This document shows, piece after piece, positions 6,826-9,212 of a stretch of 9,212 nt of DNA (within the stretch, counting starts at the first letter, position 1; each line of letters begins with the position of its first letter). The stretch comes from Phycisphaerales bacterium (GTDB lineage: Bacteria > Planctomycetota > Phycisphaerae > Phycisphaerales > UBA1924): NCBI GenBank assembly GCA_020054055.1, contig JAGVLZ010000248.1, forward strand, positions 1 to 9,212, read 5' to 3'. Under the pieces are notes generated by a model, which did no database searches, was not told where the DNA came from, and was given only the letters and a program-made list of their open reading frames with translations. A program made the translations under genes and the position numbers.

Positions 6826-8049
6826 ATGCCGGCCTATCGCTACCAAGTTCGATCATCCTCGGGGCAGACGATTGTCGGCGTTTTGAGCGCCGAGACGCCC
6901 ACCGCGGCGGCGGGGGTGCTGCGTTCGCAGGGCAACCACGTTCTCTCGCTCAACGCGATCGAGGGGGGCGGGGCGTCGAACTTTCTGAAGTCGCTCAGGG
7001 AGATGAACAGCGGGCGGCCCTCGCTCAAGCATGTTCTGGACTTCACGACGCAGCTGGCGGTGATGGTCCGCGCCGGCATCGGCATTCGCTCGGCGCTCGA
7101 GGGGATCGCCGAGCAGACGGAGCACGGTCGGTTCAAGCAGGTGATCAACGGGCTGAAGAGCGACGTCGAATCGGGCAAGCAGTTCTCGGAGGCGCTCTCG
7201 CGGCACCCCAAACTCTTCAACGCGCTGTACGTGAACATGGTGCGGGCCTCGGAGATGTCGGGGTCGTTCGGCAAGATGCTCGACCGGATCGCTTCGTACA
7301 CCGCGCAGCAGATCGAGACGAAGAAGATGGTCATCGGCGCGATGATCTACCCCGGGATCATCGGGACCATGGCCGTGGCCGTGACGGTGTTCCTGCTGAC
7401 GTTCGTGCTGCCGAAGTTCGGGGCGGTGTTCGAGGGCAAGGAGGACGTGCTCCCCTGGGCGACGACGTTCCTGATGGCGCTGAGCGCGTGGATGGTGAAC
7501 TACTGGCCCTGGCTGCTGGTCGCGCTCGGCGTGATGGGCGTGGGGGTGTTCCTTCTGACCAAGACGGACCCGGGTCGGTACTGGCTCGACGTGATGAAGC
7601 TGCGGGTGCCGATCTTTCGTCGGATGTTCAAGGCGCTGTACATCAGCCGCTCGCTCCAGACGATGGGCGAACTGATTAATGCGGGGGTGCCGATGCTCGA
7701 CACTCTGGCGATCACGGGGGACATCTCGGGCAACATCATCTACAAGCGGATGTGGCGGAATGTTTTCATGTCGGTGAAGCAGGGCAAGAAGATCGCGAGC
7801 ACGCTGAGCAGCGAGCGGCTGCTGCCTCACGCGGTGGTGCAGATGATCGGCGCCGGGGAAGAGTCCGGGAAGTTGGGCGAGGTGCTGAGCGAGGTGGCCG
7901 GGTACTACGCGAAGCAGTTACGGGACGCGATCAAGGCGGTCACGTCGATGATCGAGCCCATCATGATCGTTGCAATGGGTTCAGTCGTCGGGTTCATCGC
8001 GATGGCGATCATTCTGCCCATCTTCAAGATGAGCCAGATCGTGAAGTGA
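6826..8049 (+). CDS. pilC: Type IV pilus / type II secretion inner-membrane platform protein (PilC/GspF)
   Basis: This encodes 407 aa, the family's usual length. The ATG at 6826 has AGGGA 6 nt upstream; an in-frame extension to 6739 would only translate the inverted repeat and is rejected. The protein begins MPAYRYQVR, typical of the family's N-terminal domain. Two GspF repeats follow: about 68-194 (with GIGIRSALEGIAEQ and ASEMSGSFGKML) and about 271-396 (with GVPMLDTLAI and GAGEESGKLGEVL). Membrane segments are at about 168-195, 212-245 and 376-401. PilC is the inner-membrane base that connects the cytoplasmic ATPases to pilin movement. Adjacency to PilT favours a pilus role over a pure secretion role (GspF). 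No PilB is visible in the window. Confidence 0.95.
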   Translation: MPAYRYQVRSSSGQTIVGVLSAETPTAAAGVLRSQGNHVLSLNAIEGGGASNFLKSLREMNSGRPSLKHVLDFTTQLAVMVRAGIGIRSALEGIAEQTEHGRFKQVINGLKSDVESGKQFSEALSRHPKLFNALYVNMVRASEMSGSFGKMLDRIASYTAQQIETKKMVIGAMIYPGIIGTMAVAVTVFLLTFVLPKFGAVFEGKEDVLPWATTFLMALSAWMVNYWPWLLVALGVMGVGVFLLTKTDPGRYWLDVMKLRVPIFRRMFKALYISRSLQTMGELINAGVPMLDTLAITGDISGNIIYKRMWRNVFMSVKQGKKIASTLSSERLLPHAVVQMIGAGEESGKLGEVLSEVAGYYAKQLRDAIKAVTSMIEPIMIVAMGSVVGFIAMAIILPIFKMSQIVK

Positions 8050-8100
8050 TCCGATAGTGAGTGTCGGAGGCGCGACGAACCCCACGGGGGTGCGCTGGAC
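8050..8100 (+). promoter_or_regulatory. pilC/minor-pilin junction with possible hairpin-bridged ribosome binding site
   Basis: The only good Shine-Dalgarno sequence, GGAGG (8066-8070), is 30 nt from the ATG at 8101, too far for direct use. The bases between can fold: 8079-8083 pair with 8087-8091, and 8071-8073 with 8092-8094, with a 5-nt bulge. This leaves 6 nt between the hairpin and the ATG and would bring GGAGG to normal effective spacing. A second hairpin, TCCGA (8050-8054) with TCGGA (8064-8068), would mask part of GGAGG. It lies just after the pilC stop (8047-8049), where a terminating ribosome could open it. Confidence 0.4.
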
Positions 8101-8835
8101 ATGCCGACGCCACGCCGACAACCCGCCCGCAGCCTTTGCAGCGCTGACCGAAGCGCGCCGGGTTTCACGCTGCTCGAAGCGGCGCTGGCCACGATCATCA
8201 TCGGCGTGGGGGTGCTCGCGGTCGTCGAGGCGCAGCAGTCCTTCCTCGAACGCAATGCGTATTCGTCCGGCAGCGCCACGGCCACCTACCTCGCGAGCGA
8301 ACTCCGCGAGATGGCGCGGAACTTCCCTCGGCACGACCGATTCTCGGGGGGCCTTTACTTTCTCGACATCAACGATGTCGGCACGTTCGCCGGCTGGGGC
8401 GCGGAGACGGGCGAGGCGGATGTCTCAGACTTCGACGACCTCGACGATTTCGACGGCGCGGTCTTCGGCGACGCCACCGAGTTCCCCGCCGGCTTCACCA
8501 TGACGTCGCGCCACGACGGGCCGATCGACGCGTTCGGCGTGGTCATCCCGGAGACGCTCTTCAACGGCTCGACCGAGATGTTCACGCCGCCGGGCGAGGC
8601 GGCGCCCGTCGAGGTGGCGATGCGCGGCTGGACGCAGATCGTGACGGTCGAGAAGGTCGAGCCGAGCGACATCACTGACGGCGTGGCGGATGCGACGGAC
8701 CTGCGCGATGGGTCGACGATCAAGCGGGCGGTGGATCGTTATCCCGTTCGAGTGAGCGTGACGGTGCTGAAGCAGGACGCCCCGGAGGACACGCCGGTGG
8801 TGATGACGACGCTGTCGTGGGTGGTGATGCCGTGA
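8101..8835 (+). CDS. Type IV prepilin-like minor pilin/pseudopilin (PilV/GspI-like)
   Basis: This encodes 244 aa. A 21-residue leader ends in G21, followed by FTLLEA and a hydrophobic helix to about residue 43 (GFTLLEAALATIIIGVGVLAVV). This is the class III signal cut by prepilin peptidase after the Gly, with Glu at +5 of the mature protein. The rest is an acidic globular domain with an Asp-rich stretch at 109-118 and no confident family match. Position after PilC and before a PilX-like gene fits a PilV- or GspI-type minor pilin that helps start or cap the pilus. ATG 8101 is the only ATG start in frame after the pilC stop, which is in the same frame. The leader is longer than the usual 6-10 residues but is Arg-rich, as expected. 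The exact minor-pilin class is uncertain. Confidence 0.85.
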   Translation: MPTPRRQPARSLCSADRSAPGFTLLEAALATIIIGVGVLAVVEAQQSFLERNAYSSGSATATYLASELREMARNFPRHDRFSGGLYFLDINDVGTFAGWGAETGEADVSDFDDLDDFDGAVFGDATEFPAGFTMTSRHDGPIDAFGVVIPETLFNGSTEMFTPPGEAAPVEVAMRGWTQIVTVEKVEPSDITDGVADATDLRDGSTIKRAVDRYPVRVSVTVLKQDAPEDTPVVMTTLSWVVMP

Positions 8836-8876
8836 CCGGGTGGCGGGAGTTGGATGGGGGTGACAAGGAGAAGGCC

Positions 8877-9212
8877 ATGAACGGGAGCAAGGTGACAGTG
8901 GACAGTGGACGGTGGACAGTGGACAGCAGAGCCGCGCGCTCGTCGCACGGCGCGAGTCGTTCGGGTGCGCGGCGTCTCGATGTCCACTTTCCACGTTCCG
9001 CTTTCCACTTTTCCATGTGCCGTCCCGGCGTGACGGGGATTCTGGCGATGATGTTTCTGATTCTGTTCTCATCGCTCGCGGCGGCGATGGCGGTGATGAG
9101 CAAGGGGAATCTCCGGGCGGCGGAGACGCACCATCGGGTGTCGCGCGCGCAGGCGGCGGTCGATACGGGGCTGCGGATCGCGGAGAGCCGTCTCGCGGAG
9201 GCCGCGGCGCGG
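8877..9212 (+). CDS. PilX-like pilus-assembly protein, N-terminal part (3' partial)
   Basis: The frame is open from ATG 8877 to the window edge (112 aa). AAGGAG lies 6 nt before the ATG, the best ribosome binding site in the cluster. Residues 51-75 (GVTGILAMMFLILFSSLAAAMAVMS) form one membrane helix, followed by an Ala/Arg/Glu-rich amphipathic stretch ending AESRLAEAAAR. A short basic start, a helix without the GFTLxE motif, and a long helical continuation resemble PilX/GspK-type N-termini in pil operons. The first 46 residues are odd: they translate a GTGGACA-type inverted repeat and have low coding character. A start at ATG 9015 would give the normal-looking protein but has no ribosome binding site. 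It follows the minor pilin by 41 bp and is presumably co-transcribed. Confidence 0.75.
   Translation, partial: MNGSKVTVDSGRWTVDSRAARSSHGASRSGARRLDVHFPRSAFHFSMCRPGVTGILAMMFLILFSSLAAAMAVMSKGNLRAAETHHRVSRAQAAVDTGLRIAESRLAEAAAR
8891..9014. repeat. GTGGACA-type inverted repeat inside the PilX-like leader
   Basis: Bases 8893-8925 carry four copies of a heptad-like unit (GTGACAG/GTGGACA). Bases 8981-9014 carry the complementary TCCACTTTCCA-type units. Bases 8912-8925 pair with 8981-8994 at 13 of 14 positions, and an inner 7-bp stem pairs 8931-8937 with 8967-8973. Together they form a long imperfect hairpin in the mRNA, beginning 14 nt into the coding region. The sequence is unlike the arms at 6662-6810, so it is a different repeat family. 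It looks inserted between the ribosome binding site and the conserved start of the PilX-like protein. Confidence 0.7.

Noticed and set aside
8057..8503. A plus-strand frame overlapping the minor-pilin gene
   Set aside because: The translation is Arg/Ser-rich and low complexity, while the overlapping frame has a clear GFTLLEA prepilin signal.

Overview
This window is high-GC DNA, apart from AT-richer islands between genes. Gene content, codon bias toward G/C third positions and the style of the proteins suggest a planctomycete-like bacterium, perhaps Phycisphaerae. That placement is an inference from protein style, not from a marker gene. There are no RNA genes, no CRISPR array and no transposase gene.

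Layout, left to right. (1) Bases 1-92 hold the last codons of a plus-strand gene that enters from outside. (2) Bases 93-291 hold a low-complexity repeat mosaic and a strong intrinsic terminator that serves the minus strand. (3) Bases 292-4353 (minus) encode one very large exported protein of 1353 aa. It has a Sec signal peptide, about five repeats resembling bacterial Ig-like/SwmB-type domains, acidic calcium-type loops and no recognisable anchor. (4) A 446-bp gap carries candidate promoter and hairpin structures. (5) Bases 4800-5252 (minus) encode a small stand-alone LuxR/GerE-type DNA-binding protein. (6) A 346-bp divergent intergenic region follows. (7) From 5599 to the right edge runs a plus-strand type IV pilus / type II secretion-like cluster: PilT retraction ATPase, PilC/GspF platform protein, a PilV/GspI-like minor pilin, and the start of a PilX-like membrane pilus-assembly protein that runs off the window.

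How the parts may work together. PilC is the inner-membrane platform on which PilT acts. The minor pilin and the PilX-like protein would belong to the pilus tip or priming complex. No PilB/GspE, secretin, major pilin or prepilin peptidase is visible. The LuxR-type regulator lies divergent to the pil cluster and upstream of the exported protein on the same strand, so it could control either or both; this is inference.

The most unusual material is between or at the edges of genes. A near-perfect 32-bp inverted repeat with an 85-nt loop lies between pilT and pilC. A different GTGGACA-type inverted repeat is built in frame into the leader of the PilX-like gene. A third, CTCATC-type mosaic lies downstream of the exported-protein gene. 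The pilC/minor-pilin junction also shows a possible hairpin-bridged ribosome binding site that could couple translation of the two genes.
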